64,000 nt of DNA. It comes from Paenibacillus campinasensis. Its GTDB lineage: Bacteria; Bacillota; Bacilli; Paenibacillales; Paenibacillaceae. Made by a program: the position numbers and the translations under genes. The first letter of the stretch is position 1; each line of letters starts with the position of its first letter. Shown here piece after piece: positions 52,996 through 62,351 of the stretch. The stretch is from NCBI RefSeq assembly GCF_002272015.1, contig NZ_NPBY01000033.1, forward strand, positions 1 to 64,000. Reading direction: 5' to 3'. The notes below the pieces were generated by a model. It was not told the DNA's origin and searched no databases. It saw only the letters and a list, made by a program, of their open reading frames with translations.

Positions 52996-55071
52996 TCAAT
53001 AGATTGTGCGCCCCTGCTGATCCGGTATGCCGGATTTGCGGTAAAAATACGTGTTGATCACATCCCGCCATTCCTTCGCATGCTCGAGCTGATGCTCAAG
53101 CCGGCTCATCACCCCGGCGTAACGTTCGTGATCCATCTGTCCTTCCAGCTTGCTCCAGCGCGATATCAGCTCCTGCACCTTCTCCACGCCTTCAAAATGG
53201 GAATCGTAAATATGCTGAATCACCGTTTGGCCGGAACGAAGCACATGCGTATACGGCACATGGTGGAAAAATAACAGCAGTTCATCCGGGCAGGCATCCA
53301 GCGACTCGTACAGATCCGCATTCTCTGGAAAGTATTGGGCGGTATAGCCGGTTCCGTCTTTTACCGTCCGGTTTACCCCAATTCCGTGACAGTCGGCATA
53401 ATGATACGTGCCCCATACCGAATACTCATACCCGTCCACATTCGGCCCATAATGATGCCCGGGATTCACCATCCATCCAACACCGAGCGGCGACGTGTAG
53501 CTCTCATAGATTCGCCAGGATTCAGCCAGCATCGCTCCGAGCTCACGGTGGATGTCTGCACTTGCCCCGAAGGTCAGATGGATCCATTCCGATGTGATCT
53601 CCTCCTCGGTCAGATCCGGATTCCAGGTCAGGCGTCCATAGCCATACAGATTGGCCTGTGCCAGCGTGTGACCGGTCCAATTATCATCGCTGCCCACATT
53701 CACAACTGCGGTGATGCCGCTGTAAGCGTATCGATACAGCTCCCCGGATACCGCACGTTTGACGGTTGCACCTTCGCCTGCGGCATACGTATCAAAGTCG
53801 AGAATCTCCTTCCATTGCGGAACCAGGTAACACAGATGCTTCTGCTGCCCGGTATATTCCTGCGTGATCTGGAACTCCAGCATCTGATTGGTCTTGGGCA
53901 TCGCCCCAAGCAGCGGAGATACCGCCTCGCGCACCTGGAAGTCCATCGGACCGTTTTTAATTTGCAAAATGACATTCTCCATAAATTGCCCGTCAAGCGG
54001 CTTGAAGTGATCGTAAGCTGCCCGTGCCCGGTCGGTCTTCCGATCCCGCCAGTCCTGCAGGCAGTTGTATACGAAGCATCTCCAGATGACGACACCTCCG
54101 TACGGCCGGAGCGCCTCGCCCAGCATGTTCGCCCCTTCCGCATGCGTCCGATTGTACGTAAACGGCCCCGGACGATGCTCCGAATCCGCCTTCACGACAA
54201 ATCCGCCAAAATCCGGAATATAGCTGTAAATGTCACTCGCCCTCTCCTTCCACCATGCCCGCACGCGATCGTCCAGCGGATCGGCTGTATCCAGGTCCCC
54301 GATGGTGATCGGACTGGCATAATTGATGCTCAGATAGGTCGTAATCCCATAGCTGCGAAAGATATCCGCCACCCGTGCCACATCAGGCAGAAATTCCGGT
54401 GTAATCAGCATCGTCTCCGTGCGGTGCACATTGACGTTGTTAATGGAAACGCTATTGATCCCGATCGAGGCAAGCATTCTTGCATAATCCCGTATTCTGC
54501 TGTCATCCCGGACAAAGCGGCCCTCTTCGAAAAATATCGAGTTTCCCGCATATCCCCGCTCAATCGAGCCGTCCATATTGTCCCAATGATTCAGCATCCG
54601 CAGCCGGTTACGCGGCTGCTCCAGGACATGCAGTGCGGCCGGGTCCGCCCCGCTCTGGAGCAGGCGCAGCAGATGAAACACCCCGTACAGCACGCCTCTA
54701 TCCGTCCGCCCCACGACATAGAGCTGCACTGCCCCATCCTGCTGTACAGCATGAATGCCGTAGCCTTCATCGTTCAGGCCCTGAATCTGTCCGGCTTGCG
54801 ACCATGCCTCCGGCAGCGCCTCGTCCAGTACAGCGAGTCTGACGAAGCTTCCGGACACTGACGCCGGATCGCGGCAGATATTCGGCTCTGCACCCCTCAT
54901 CTCCTTGATTCCGTATACTAGCTCCTGCAATGCTGAATCCATCACTGCAGACGAATGCTGCACCACGATGCTGGACAACAGCTCCATTCCGGTCCGTAGA
55001 GCTTGATGCGAGTATCTCAGCCAGCACCGGTCTGCTGTTGAATAAGGAAGTCTAACCCCTTGACTCATCAT
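52996..55071 (-). CDS. aguA: GH67 alpha-glucuronidase
   Basis: The ~691-residue protein matches GH67 in length and signature regions: [23 protein letters not shown] near residue 158, [13 protein letters not shown] near residue 203, [34 protein letters not shown] near residue 285, and the conserved [32 protein letters not shown] near residue 560. It removes 4-O-methylglucuronic acid from xylo-oligosaccharides inside the cell. The start at 55071 is chosen for GAGAGGGG 7 bases upstream; the frame also has a TTG at 55077. Its own terminator follows, and a GntR gene lies upstream on the same strand. Confidence 0.94.
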   Translation of the reverse strand: MMSQGVRLPYSTADRCWLRYSHQALRTGMELLSSIVVQHSSAVMDSALQELVYGIKEMRGAEPNICRDPASVSGSFVRLAVLDEALPEAWSQAGQIQGLNDEGYGIHAVQQDGAVQLYVVGRTDRGVLYGVFHLLRLLQSGADPAALHVLEQPRNRLRMLNHWDNMDGSIERGYAGNSIFFEEGRFVRDDSRIRDYARMLASIGINSVSINNVNVHRTETMLITPEFLPDVARVADIFRSYGITTYLSINYASPITIGDLDTADPLDDRVRAWWKERASDIYSYIPDFGGFVVKADSEHRPGPFTYNRTHAEGANMLGEALRPYGGVVIWRCFVYNCLQDWRDRKTDRARAAYDHFKPLDGQFMENVILQIKNGPMDFQVREAVSPLLGAMPKTNQMLEFQITQEYTGQQKHLCYLVPQWKEILDFDTYAAGEGATVKRAVSGELYRYAYSGITAVVNVGSDDNWTGHTLAQANLYGYGRLTWNPDLTEEEITSEWIHLTFGASADIHRELGAMLAESWRIYESYTSPLGVGWMVNPGHHYGPNVDGYEYSVWGTYHYADCHGIGVNRTVKDGTGYTAQYFPENADLYESLDACPDELLLFFHHVPYTHVLRSGQTVIQHIYDSHFEGVEKVQELISRWSKLEGQMDHERYAGVMSRLEHQLEHAKEWRDVINTYFYRKSGIPDQQGRTIY

Positions 55072-55189
55072 CCTCAATCCCCTCTCCTGCTGTGAAAGTT
55101 AAACCCGAGCTCACGCGAGTGGAGCGCGAACCATCGCACACGCTGCCCTAGGTCGTTCAATCCACAACTTAACTGCGCTCGCGCTTGCC

Positions 55190-55864
55190 TTAAATAAAAT
55201 AATGAGGAAACTTCTCCTTCAATATATCCTGGTCAAATACCACGAGCCGCAAGTGATTCTCCATAATCCTCATCGCCTGGTCCTTCTCCTGATTCACAAT
55301 CAATCTGTACAGCTCCTTATGCTGCTGGATGATATCCTCCCAATTGGAATCCTTCGCAAGCCGAAGCAGCCGCAGACGGTTGAAGTGAATGTTCAGCTGC
55401 TGCAGCATCTTCCAGGTGCGTTCTTTGCCAGTAGCATCAAACAGGATTTGGTGGAACTCCTCGTCCAGCTCAAACAGCTTGTTGAAGTTTTTTTGGGTGG
55501 AACACACATCCTGCATATAGATGTTCGTCTCCATCCGAAAGCGAAAATCCTCGCCAAAAGAATCGCAAGCCAGCGCCACGATTTCCTTCTCAATCTTCTC
55601 GCGAATGAACCGACCTTCCTCCACATGCGCCAGATTGATTCGCGACACAACGGTCCCGCTCTGCGGAATGATATCCAGCAGCTCTTCCTCGGCCAGCTTC
55701 ATGAAAGCTTCGCGAACCGGCGTCCGGCTAACATTCAACTGCTCCGCAATTTCCTTCTCGGATATTTTCGTTCCCGGCTCCAGCTTCAGCTGAAGGATCT
55801 GCTCCTTCAGCACATGATATGAGTAGGCCCGGGTTGAGCCTTTAATTAATTGTTCTGTCGACAT
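55190..55864 (-). CDS. GntR family transcriptional regulator (FadR subfamily)
   Basis: The 224-residue protein has the GntR winged helix (HVLKEQILQLKLEPGTKISE, then KEIAEQLNVSRTPVREAFMKLAEEELLDIIPQSGTVV) and an all-helical FCD effector domain with ligand-binding His in ELDEEFHQILFDATGKE, HKELYRLIV and IMENHLRLVV. FadR-type regulators of this sort often respond to hexuronates or related acids, which fits the alpha-glucuronidase gene 118 bases downstream. AAGAGGT precedes the ATG. Confidence 0.93.
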   Translation of the reverse strand: MSTEQLIKGSTRAYSYHVLKEQILQLKLEPGTKISEKEIAEQLNVSRTPVREAFMKLAEEELLDIIPQSGTVVSRINLAHVEEGRFIREKIEKEIVALACDSFGEDFRFRMETNIYMQDVCSTQKNFNKLFELDEEFHQILFDATGKERTWKMLQQLNIHFNRLRLLRLAKDSNWEDIIQQHKELYRLIVNQEKDQAMRIMENHLRLVVFDQDILKEKFPHYFI

Positions 55865-55938
55865 ACAGTACCTCTTCTTTCGAAAATCTATTTTCTTCTC
55901 TCTCTATGATTATGACCACCTTCACTATATAGTTGACC

Positions 55939-56745
55939 TTAAATAATTTCAATCAAAGGTCTCATCGCGATAAAATGCACCGGCAGCTCTGGAAAGGCAT
56001 CCCGAATTAGCGCCGCCGTCCTTCGCATCCCCGGTTCTTCACTTGCGCAATGCCCGAGCAGCAGCAGTGCCCGTTCCTTCCCCTGGTCCAGGGCATCACG
56101 AATATACTCGGGCGTCTCCCATTCCGGCCCTTCCCCGGTGATGACCAGATCAACTTGATTCTGTTCATACAGCGGAATGGTCTGATCGCTCCCGCCCCTG
56201 TAGCCGACAGAAACAGCAATTGTGCTGCATCGCATCGGTCTGCGGCCGACAAGCCGCACATAAGGGAGATTCAGTTTCTGCTTGACCTCTTCCCCGATAG
56301 CTTGAACGGTCAGCGGCTCCGGGAGCCGAACGATGGCAGCATAGGGGGAGTATCGTACCGAATAGTGATCCCACTGCACAGCTTGAAGCAATGCCTGCGT
56401 GATCAGATCCGGGTTGTAGCGATGCGGGATGTCATGAAATCGGAAGATAGCTATTTCCCCGCCGCTGATCAGCTCCAGCTTCATGTCGCGAACACTGTTA
56501 TACCCGCTTTCCTCCTCTATCGGTTCTGCATGCCGATGGCTGTAGAACGGTCCCTCGTGCGACAGTATTAAATTGGCCCCGGCATTCCGGGCTTCACGTA
56601 TCGCGCCATAAGAAGCCATGAAGGTGACCGCGACGCCGTGGACAACCATATCCGAATGGCCGAACAGAAGCCGGTCTACTTCCAATTGACTTATATCCGC
56701 TGGTTCCGTCAGCCTGCGGATGATATGTGCTACCGTATAGTTCAA
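55939..56745 (-). CDS. Nif3-like dinuclear metal centre protein
   Basis: The ~268-residue protein fits the Nif3/YqfO family: ISQLEVDRLLFGHSDMVVHGVAVTFMASYGAI near residue 20, ANLILSHEGPFYSHR near residue 57 and the C-terminal GYRGGSDQTIPLYEQNQVDLVITGEGPEWETPEYIRDAL. The metal-binding His/Glu pattern HEGPFYSH is a variant of the family's HHP motif. The role of the family is unclear. TTG at 56745 is the likely start, with AGGGGCGG 6-7 bases upstream; an ATG at 56826 has no site. It lies upstream of the GntR gene on the same strand with a 74-base gap. Confidence 0.85.
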   Translation of the reverse strand: MNYTVAHIIRRLTEPADISQLEVDRLLFGHSDMVVHGVAVTFMASYGAIREARNAGANLILSHEGPFYSHRHAEPIEEESGYNSVRDMKLELISGGEIAIFRFHDIPHRYNPDLITQALLQAVQWDHYSVRYSPYAAIVRLPEPLTVQAIGEEVKQKLNLPYVRLVGRRPMRCSTIAVSVGYRGGSDQTIPLYEQNQVDLVITGEGPEWETPEYIRDALDQGKERALLLLGHCASEEPGMRRTAALIRDAFPELPVHFIAMRPLIEII

Positions 56746-56822
56746 TGGACACCGCCCCTTTACATATACTCGCCCTGAGTAAAGCAGGCTGCCGTTTCTA
56801 GTGCTACACGGCAACCTATTAA

Positions 56823-57385
56823 TCACTGGTTGTCCTTGCTCTCCTTGTACGCTTTATATTTTTGGTTTGCAAGCTCTACATAGGTGTCCATGCCCTGATT
56901 CCTCAGCTCCTCCACAAATTATCGAACTCGGACAAGCTGCGCTTGCCCAGTATAAATTTGAATGTATTCTGATCCGTATAGTCTTTCAGCGGCGTGCTGA
57001 GCAGCGTCGCCCGCTTACGCTCTTCCACAGAGTATGGAATCGGCGGATCCGGAGGAAGCACGGTCTTTGTCTTTTTTATATCTTCCTGGAATCGAATCTC
57101 TTCTTCCGTGAACATGGAATGCAGCAGCTCCGTTGTGCCGCCATAAGCAAATACGCCGCCGGAGAAGCCGTATTCAATGCGAAGATCCTTGGTGCCCGTA
57201 GGATTCAGTCCGTTATAGTTAATGTCATCGAGCAGCTTGCGAACCCCGTTCGCCTTGGTATAGGTTTCACCTTCCACGCCCCATTTGGCGAAATCTTGAC
57301 CTTCGTCACTGTAATAGAACCTGTCGATGAATTGCAGGATGGCTTTGAAATGCTCGCCGTCCTTCACCTTGGACTCGTTTCTGCA
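56823..57385 (-). pseudogene. Remnant of a sugar-binding lipoprotein gene (LplA type)
   Basis: Frames read as the C-terminal third of an LplA-type binding protein (EHFKAILQFIDRFYYSDEGQ near the start, later TLLSTPLKDYTDQNTFKFILGKRSLSEFDN). The frame then ends at WRS-stop. The true end, EFVEELRNQGMDTYVELANQ and further to a TGA at 56823, continues in another frame, so one base is missing near 56930. On the other side an in-frame TAG near 57388 ends the remnant; the N-terminal two thirds and the signal peptide are gone. The left boundary coincides with a tandem ACTAGTAT palindrome. Confidence 0.85.
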
Positions 57386-57404
57386 ATACTAGTATAACTA
57401 GTAT
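57386..57404. promoter_or_regulatory. Tandem ATACTAGTAT palindrome
   Basis: ATACTAGTATAACTAGTAT contains a perfect 10-bp palindrome and a 9-base direct repeat. It lies exactly at the broken end of the sugar-binding-protein remnant. It may be an operator (GntR type) left behind from the lost gene, or a deletion scar. Confidence 0.4.
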
Positions 57405-57629
57405 GGTAGTTTCGTTGAATTTATTGTAATTGACATGTTCCATGATTTCAATATGTTTTTTGTTTTGTTCTCATTTTTTAACAATTGCGCCGTTGAAGTC
57501 GATGCTCCCTCCAATACAAAAAAACAAGCATCTCCACAGAAAAACCGTGAATCAGCTTGCTTACAAAGGTGAGATACCGGCAGATAAGGCAGGCCCGACT
57601 CCCTGACGTCCAAAAGATATCCGCGACAA

Positions 57630-57668
57630 CAAGCAGGAAGCTCGGCAATAACAGCGCCGAGCTTCCTG
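57630..57668 (-). terminator. Terminator hairpin of the YugN-like gene
   Basis: AGGAAGCTCGGC pairs perfectly with GCCGAGCTTCCT around a 9-base loop, 5 bases after the stop. The U tract (GCTTGTTGT) is poor. Confidence 0.75.
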
Positions 57669-57672
57669 ACAC

Positions 57673-58086
57673 TTACTGAAAATATCCCTGTTCCACTTCC
57701 ATCAAGGCTTGGCGCGCCCGCTCTATCCACACATCCTCAAGCGACGCATCTGGATCGAGCGGGGCCTGAAACTGGTCAAAGAGCGCCCCAATCAAACGGG
57801 GGGCCGCATGTTTGTCCGTGCCTGTGTTATACACATGCTTAAATACATACGGTCGGCCCAGCCTTACGGTTGCCCTGCAGCCGCCGCATTCGCCATCGAG
57901 CGCCCCCCGAATCACATGAAACGGAATCCGAAGCCAGACCATTCGCTCCGAGTCCAGGCGTTTATCCAAATAACCGTGCTTATAATCCCAATTCCCCGCC
58001 AGTGTAAAATCAAATTGACACAGGTAACTGTCGATGCTCAAAAATAAATCCTCGACATTTTCAAGCCTGGATTCCAGGTTGTACAT
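57673..58086 (-). CDS. YugN-like family protein
   Basis: The 137-residue protein resembles YugN of B. subtilis: DFTLAGNWDYKHGYLDKRLD near residue 27, MVWLRIPFHVIRG near residue 49 and RLGRPYVFKHVYNTG near residue 75. Compared with YugN it has a longer C-terminal helix. The function of the family is unknown. There is no signal peptide or membrane segment. The start is uncertain between ATG 58086 (GGG 7 bases upstream) and ATG 58098. A hairpin follows the stop. Confidence 0.75.
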   Translation of the reverse strand: MYNLESRLENVEDLFLSIDSYLCQFDFTLAGNWDYKHGYLDKRLDSERMVWLRIPFHVIRGALDGECGGCRATVRLGRPYVFKHVYNTGTDKHAAPRLIGALFDQFQAPLDPDASLEDVWIERARQALMEVEQGYFQ

Positions 58087-58156
58087 ACGATCGCCCATCC
58101 TATTTTTTTATATTTTAGATTCAGGATAGGCGCGAATCTGTCGAATTATACTCCGG

Positions 58157-58567
58157 TTACACCTTGCAGATCATCAGCTTGTTTCCGTCCGGATCCTTCA
58201 CCACAAACCAATGGTCATGCTCAATCTCGCTCACCAGCTCCGCACCCAGCTGTTTCATATAAGCAAATGCAGCCGGAAGATCGCGGGTCATGAGCATGAA
58301 AGCCGGCGTATCGATCACCGGCGCGCCTTCCGGCCGGTCGCCTCCCCATTTCGGCATCGTGTCCAGAATCAAGCCCGTGCCTTCCATCGGAAGCGGGCAT
58401 AAATGACCGTTCATAATCGCACAATCTTCCACGTTCAATCCGAGCACCCGACAATACCACGCCCGGGACCGCTCAATGTCGCGTACCGGAATGAAGATAT
58501 TTCCGACTTTGTTTTGGATCGGTGACGCTTGCTGTTTCGCCTGCAACACTTCGTTTGGTTCATCCAT
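58157..58567 (-). CDS. VOC family protein (glyoxalase/bleomycin resistance fold)
   Basis: The 136-residue protein has the paired beta-alpha-beta-beta-beta units of the VOC fold: NIFIPVRDIERSRAWYCRVLGL near residue 23 and the second half TPAFMLMTRDLPAAFAYMKQLGAELV, ending HWFVVKDPDGNKLMICKV. The substrate is unknown. The ATG at 58567 has GGAGGG 6 bases upstream. The frame stays open to an ATG at 58651 and a longer form is possible. It follows the AraC gene on the same strand. Confidence 0.88.
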   Translation of the reverse strand: MDEPNEVLQAKQQASPIQNKVGNIFIPVRDIERSRAWYCRVLGLNVEDCAIMNGHLCPLPMEGTGLILDTMPKWGGDRPEGAPVIDTPAFMLMTRDLPAAFAYMKQLGAELVSEIEHDHWFVVKDPDGNKLMICKV

Positions 58568-58668
58568 CGCTTTCCCTCCATGAATCAGCTTCAACATTTT
58601 AGGAGCCGTAAACGGTCGGTATCCTTCCGGCAATCGGTTGTTATAAGACATCCTTGCATGTCCCCCTT

Positions 58669-60042
58669 CTAACTTCTCGTCCTAATCGGCACGCAGCATT
58701 TAACTTGAATCGAGCCTGACCGCATCCCTCGGTCCAGACCCCCGCCTTCGTCGGCGCCATACTCGGCAAACCATGTTCGTTCCGAATCAAGCTCAAAGCC
58801 TGCCGCTGACGCGAGCCAGTCATGTAAATCGCTCAGCACGCCGGTCATTGAACCGTACGCGGCCGTAGTCACACAAGCATAACTGCCGCCTGCAAGCGTG
58901 CTGATGGAGGACCGTTCTTCCCGGGGAATCCGGTATCCTTCCGGCAAAGCAATGCCGACCTCATAGACGCTGGCATGGCCTTCTACTGCCGACAGCCCTT
59001 CCTCAGACCTCATGTACACCCGCAGGTCTGGCCGACCTATCAGTCCGCTCCTCTTCAGCCAGGCCGTAGAAGTCTCTTCAACGTGGTCCATGCAGCCGTC
59101 CCCCTGTCCCTGAAAGGACATGATCGTCAGCGGCGGGCGCTGCTCAATAGCAATAGACCGGGCTGATAGGCTCCTCTTCACGGATAGATACAGCTTCATG
59201 CGAACGATACGATCACCGTCCAGCTCATATTCCTCCATAAATCCGCTAGCTCCAGGCTCAAACACGCTGCGTGGAAGCCATTGTGAGTACAGCCGGTTCC
59301 AGGCATGGAGGATGCCCGCATCATCACTGGCGTCCGTAATCTGCACGGTGGCATATTGCCCGCCTTTCACCTCCACCCGCTCAAGCCCGGAACCGCCTGG
59401 CTCCAGGTTGCCCGATTCGGACTTAGCCCTAACAGCAACCAGCTGGTAGCCATAAGCGTCCTCATCCCGGTCAAGATCGACATTCCATCCGAATACCCTC
59501 AGCCCCCGTTCATCCCATCCATGCTCTGCCAGACGTTTGCGGAAACAGGCAAGCGCCTCCCTTTCCAGTCCGATCGCTTGCTTACCGGCATACAATAATC
59601 CCCATCCGCTCAACGACTCGGCCTGCAGCAGCTTGACTTCCGGGCCAACACCTGCCGATCTGCAGGTAGTATGTAAGGTAGCTTCAACAGGAAGACCTAT
59701 TCGCCCAAAGTTATAATAGAGCCCGGAATTCCGATAAGCCCCCGGTGTGAGCCCCGTGTATCGCTTGAAGCTGTTATGAAATGCCCGGTAGCTGTCAAAT
59801 CCGCAGCGATATCCGATATCCGCCACCGGCATGGACGTATCCCGCAAAGCAGCGGCAGCCTCGCTCGTTCTCCTTTTGCGGATATATTCCTTGATGGGGT
59901 GACCGGTCAACGCATAGAAGAGCCGGTATAAATGCGGCAGCGAAATCGCGGCCGAACCTGCAATTTCTTCCAGCTCCAAATGTTCCTGCAGGTTGTCCTC
60001 AATGAAATCAATCGCCTGTTGAACAATGGCAGCATTCTCCAT
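58669..60042 (-). CDS. AraC family regulator with two GyrI-like effector domains
   Basis: The 457-residue protein has two N-terminal AraC helix-turn-helix motifs (LELEEIAGSAAISLPHLYRLF near residue 21 and MPVADIGYRCGFDSYRAFHNSFKRYTGLTPGAYR near residue 70). Two segments follow that both look like GyrI/BmrR-type effector domains, residues ~110-290 and ~295-450. The first has AYGYQLVAVRAKSESG and EVKGGQYATVQITD; the second has HASVYEVGIALPEG and TLAGGSYACVTTAAYGSM. Such domains bind small lipophilic compounds. AAGGGGG lies upstream of the ATG. The ligand and targets are unknown. Confidence 0.9.
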   Translation of the reverse strand: MENAAIVQQAIDFIEDNLQEHLELEEIAGSAAISLPHLYRLFYALTGHPIKEYIRKRRTSEAAAALRDTSMPVADIGYRCGFDSYRAFHNSFKRYTGLTPGAYRNSGLYYNFGRIGLPVEATLHTTCRSAGVGPEVKLLQAESLSGWGLLYAGKQAIGLEREALACFRKRLAEHGWDERGLRVFGWNVDLDRDEDAYGYQLVAVRAKSESGNLEPGGSGLERVEVKGGQYATVQITDASDDAGILHAWNRLYSQWLPRSVFEPGASGFMEEYELDGDRIVRMKLYLSVKRSLSARSIAIEQRPPLTIMSFQGQGDGCMDHVEETSTAWLKRSGLIGRPDLRVYMRSEEGLSAVEGHASVYEVGIALPEGYRIPREERSSISTLAGGSYACVTTAAYGSMTGVLSDLHDWLASAAGFELDSERTWFAEYGADEGGGLDRGMRSGSIQVKCCVPIRTRS

Positions 60043-60189
60043 GCCCTCATCCCCCTTACACAGATGATGAGACTGCTATGCATCCTTGATACTTGACCTC
60101 ATTGTAACAAACTCCGCGGGGAAAAGACTGTATTTTTTTATCAAAAACGCGCCTTCTTACGATAATGAGGCACCCAGGCCATCACATCA

Positions 60190-61074
60190 TCAGGCTTGGC
60201 TTGCTTCCGCCTCAAAAGGCTCAATATGAATATGCGCATGGGATATTTGATGCCGATCCAGCAGCCGCTCCTCGATTACCTCGGTAATTGCATGGCTTTC
60301 CACCACGTTCAAATGATGCTGCACCTGAATCGTCACATCGACAAGGACATGACTTCCGAGCACTCTCGCTTTGATGTCTTTAACGCCTTTGACACCCGGG
60401 CTGGTCATGATGGTATCCTTGATGCCCGCAAGCTCGTTCTCGTCAAAACCGTCGGTAAGCGCGTGCGATGCGTCTTTGAAAATCCCCCATGCCGTTTTGC
60501 ATATGATCAGGCCCACAATGACTGCCGCCAACGGATCCAGCCACACCCAGCCCACAATGGCACCGATGATGCCGGCAAAGGCCCCGATGCTGACCAAGGC
60601 GTCGGAACGGTTGTCCGCAGCGGCGGCCATAAGCGCCTTGCTGTTAATACGGCGAGCCAGACGCGAATTGTAACGGTATACGAGCAGCATGACCGCTGCC
60701 GAGAATATGGCGGTCCATGCCGAAATCATATCCGGCGACTCCGTGCCGGACGCAAACAGTTTGGAAACGGCTTGATACAGCACTTGAATTCCGACCACGG
60801 CCATAATAAACGATGCGATCAGCGCGGCTACCGTCTCGGCTCTGAAATGCCCGTACCGGTGATCGCGATCCGGCGGCTTGCGTGATATTTTCAACCCTAC
60901 CAGCACGGCGATTGACGCAACAATATCCGTCGCGTTGTTATACCCGTCAGCCAGCAGCGCCTCCGAACCGGCGGTTGCGCCAACCACCAGCTTGATAGCT
61001 GATAGAGCGATATAGGCAATGATACTAAGCCAGGCCCCTTTTTCCCCCTGTTTAATATCCTGATAGATTTCCAC
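60190..61074 (-). CDS. Cation diffusion facilitator family metal exporter
   Basis: The 294-residue protein has six membrane segments and the CDF signatures: SEALLADGYNNATDIVASIAVLVGLKISRKPPDRDHRYGHFRAETVAAL with the metal-site Asp pairs, and AAAADNRSDALVSIGAFAGIIGA in the fifth segment. A C-terminal cytoplasmic domain (GVKGVKDIKARVLGSHVLVDVTI, then HAITEVIEERLLDRHQISHAHIHIEPFE) completes it. The DxxxD pattern (DGYNNATD, DNRSD) fits the Mn/Fe/Zn groups of the family; the metal is not decided. GTG at 61074 is the start, with GGGAGG 7-8 bases upstream. A perfect inverted repeat lies 124 bases upstream. Confidence 0.92.
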   Translation of the reverse strand: MEIYQDIKQGEKGAWLSIIAYIALSAIKLVVGATAGSEALLADGYNNATDIVASIAVLVGLKISRKPPDRDHRYGHFRAETVAALIASFIMAVVGIQVLYQAVSKLFASGTESPDMISAWTAIFSAAVMLLVYRYNSRLARRINSKALMAAAADNRSDALVSIGAFAGIIGAIVGWVWLDPLAAVIVGLIICKTAWGIFKDASHALTDGFDENELAGIKDTIMTSPGVKGVKDIKARVLGSHVLVDVTIQVQHHLNVVESHAITEVIEERLLDRHQISHAHIHIEPFEAEASQA

Positions 61075-61280
61075 GTTTTCTGCCTCCCTCTTAGAACAGC
61101 TTCTATGATACAAAACCAAATGCTGGTGGGTCTACAGAAACAGTTTTGCAATAGACTGTAATAGTAGAGTGAAGTGAATACAGTGTTGTCCGGTAAAATA
61201 TGTTGCCTGAAGCAACATATGTTGAAGAGAGCTATATTTCTCTTCCGCCACCAGCTGTAGAGGGGCTTGTTGCTAGCAAA
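61075..61280. other. Upstream region of the CDF exporter gene
   Basis: No gene is seen. CTGTA (61156-61160 area) and TACAG (61179-61183 area) are complementary half-sites about 18 bases apart. The main feature is the perfect inverted repeat at 61198-61220. Confidence 0.5.
61198..61220. promoter_or_regulatory. Perfect 9-bp inverted repeat upstream of the CDF exporter
   Basis: ATATGTTGC and GCAACATAT flank a CTGAA spacer. No U tract follows on either strand, so a protein-binding site, perhaps for a metal sensor, is more likely than a terminator. No regulator gene lies next to it. Confidence 0.6.
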
Positions 61281-61325
61281 AAAACGAGTGGCAAAAAGGA
61301 GCTCACTCCTCTTTACCACTCGCCG
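61281..61325 (-). terminator. Intrinsic terminator of the PP2C gene
   Basis: On the minus strand CGAGTGGTAAAGAGGAG pairs with CTCCTTTTTGCCACTCG with small mismatches, followed by seven T. It is about 100 bases after the stop at 61428. Confidence 0.85.
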
Positions 61326-61427
61326 ATGGAAACATAACATCCCTATTGTACGCATCACGGTCATTCAGGTAAACATGGATCACGACCTTCAGCCCTGCAC
61401 ACAGGTCTCGAACAGGTCCCAAACGAG

Positions 61428-62279
61428 TTAGTCCAGTTCAATCCATACCGCAGATTTATCATCGGATATTTTGAAGCGCGGATATTCAATGCACTCCGGA
61501 TCACTGTTCTCCAGATTCACGAGCCACTGGGCATAATCCGTCAAGCCTGACGTCTTCATTTGCCGGAACAGAGCTTCCTCCGGGGACTGCAACTCTTCCA
61601 TTAGCCCCTCCGGGTAGTATAACCCGTCGGTATGAAGCAGCAGCTCTTCCAGCCGGATGCGATTGATTTTGCCATATTCAATGAACAGCTCCGCATCGGA
61701 ACGTCCGTTAAGAACGGAGTAGCCCTGGGGGGTGTTCATCTTCTCTTTATTTTTCAAAATCCGGGGCTTGACCATTTCCCACAGCTTGTCTTTCGACCGG
61801 ACGCCCGATCCGATCGCTTCCTTCCATATCTGCTTGGACTCCGAGTCAATATGTGCCACATGGTCCTTCGTTACCATCCGGACAGCCCCGTCCGTATAAG
61901 CTCCCATAATCATGCAGTCTCCGGACTGCACGTATTCAACATAGTGATCGGTTATCCGCACCACGGCAAGGCCGGCTGTCCACAGCTGATCTTTCTCATC
62001 GAGAGGAATGCCGTTTGACTGCATTTCAAGCCCGAGCATCCGGTTCGCTTCCCGCGTCAACTGTTCCAGATCCCGGGTATCATCCGCCGGAACCTGTTCG
62101 AAAAATCGCTTCAACAGCTCCGATGCAAGCCGCCCGCCGGTCTCCCCCTTCGGCCCACGAAAAGGGACGAGCGAGGTAGCTCCGTCAATAACACCGTAGA
62201 TGCGCTGAACATCATTCTGAATGACCGCATCCTCATTCCAGACTCCGCTGCCCTGTATCGACAAGCTTTGCACACGCAT
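61428..62279 (-). CDS. Protein phosphatase 2C family protein
   Basis: The 283-residue protein shows PPM/PP2C features: GVWNEDAVIQND near residue 11, IYGVIDGATSLVPF near residue 27, YVEYVQSGDCMIMG near residue 112, EELLLHTDGLYYPEG near residue 212, and ISDDKSAVWIELD at the end, which supplies the last metal-binding Asp. The usual DGMGG is DGATS. It probably dephosphorylates Ser/Thr or acts in a partner-switch pathway. The ATG at 62279 has GGAGGAG 8 bases upstream; the frame to 62303 overlaps that site. No membrane segment is present. Confidence 0.87.
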   Translation of the reverse strand: MRVQSLSIQGSGVWNEDAVIQNDVQRIYGVIDGATSLVPFRGPKGETGGRLASELLKRFFEQVPADDTRDLEQLTREANRMLGLEMQSNGIPLDEKDQLWTAGLAVVRITDHYVEYVQSGDCMIMGAYTDGAVRMVTKDHVAHIDSESKQIWKEAIGSGVRSKDKLWEMVKPRILKNKEKMNTPQGYSVLNGRSDAELFIEYGKINRIRLEELLLHTDGLYYPEGLMEELQSPEEALFRQMKTSGLTDYAQWLVNLENSDPECIEYPRFKISDDKSAVWIELD

Positions 62280-62351
62280 CTTGACCACTCCTCCATTCGG
62301 CACTTTCGCACCGCATCTTATTCTCTATAGTTTCTTTCTGATCAAACCCGA

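Noticed and set aside
53335-54861. 508-codon plus-strand frame
   Set aside because: Antisense to the GH67 gene, which has clear family motifs; no ribosome site and low-complexity composition.
57398-57730. 110-codon minus-strand frame
   Set aside because: Overlaps the end of the YugN-like gene and its terminator; no ribosome site or recognisable sequence.
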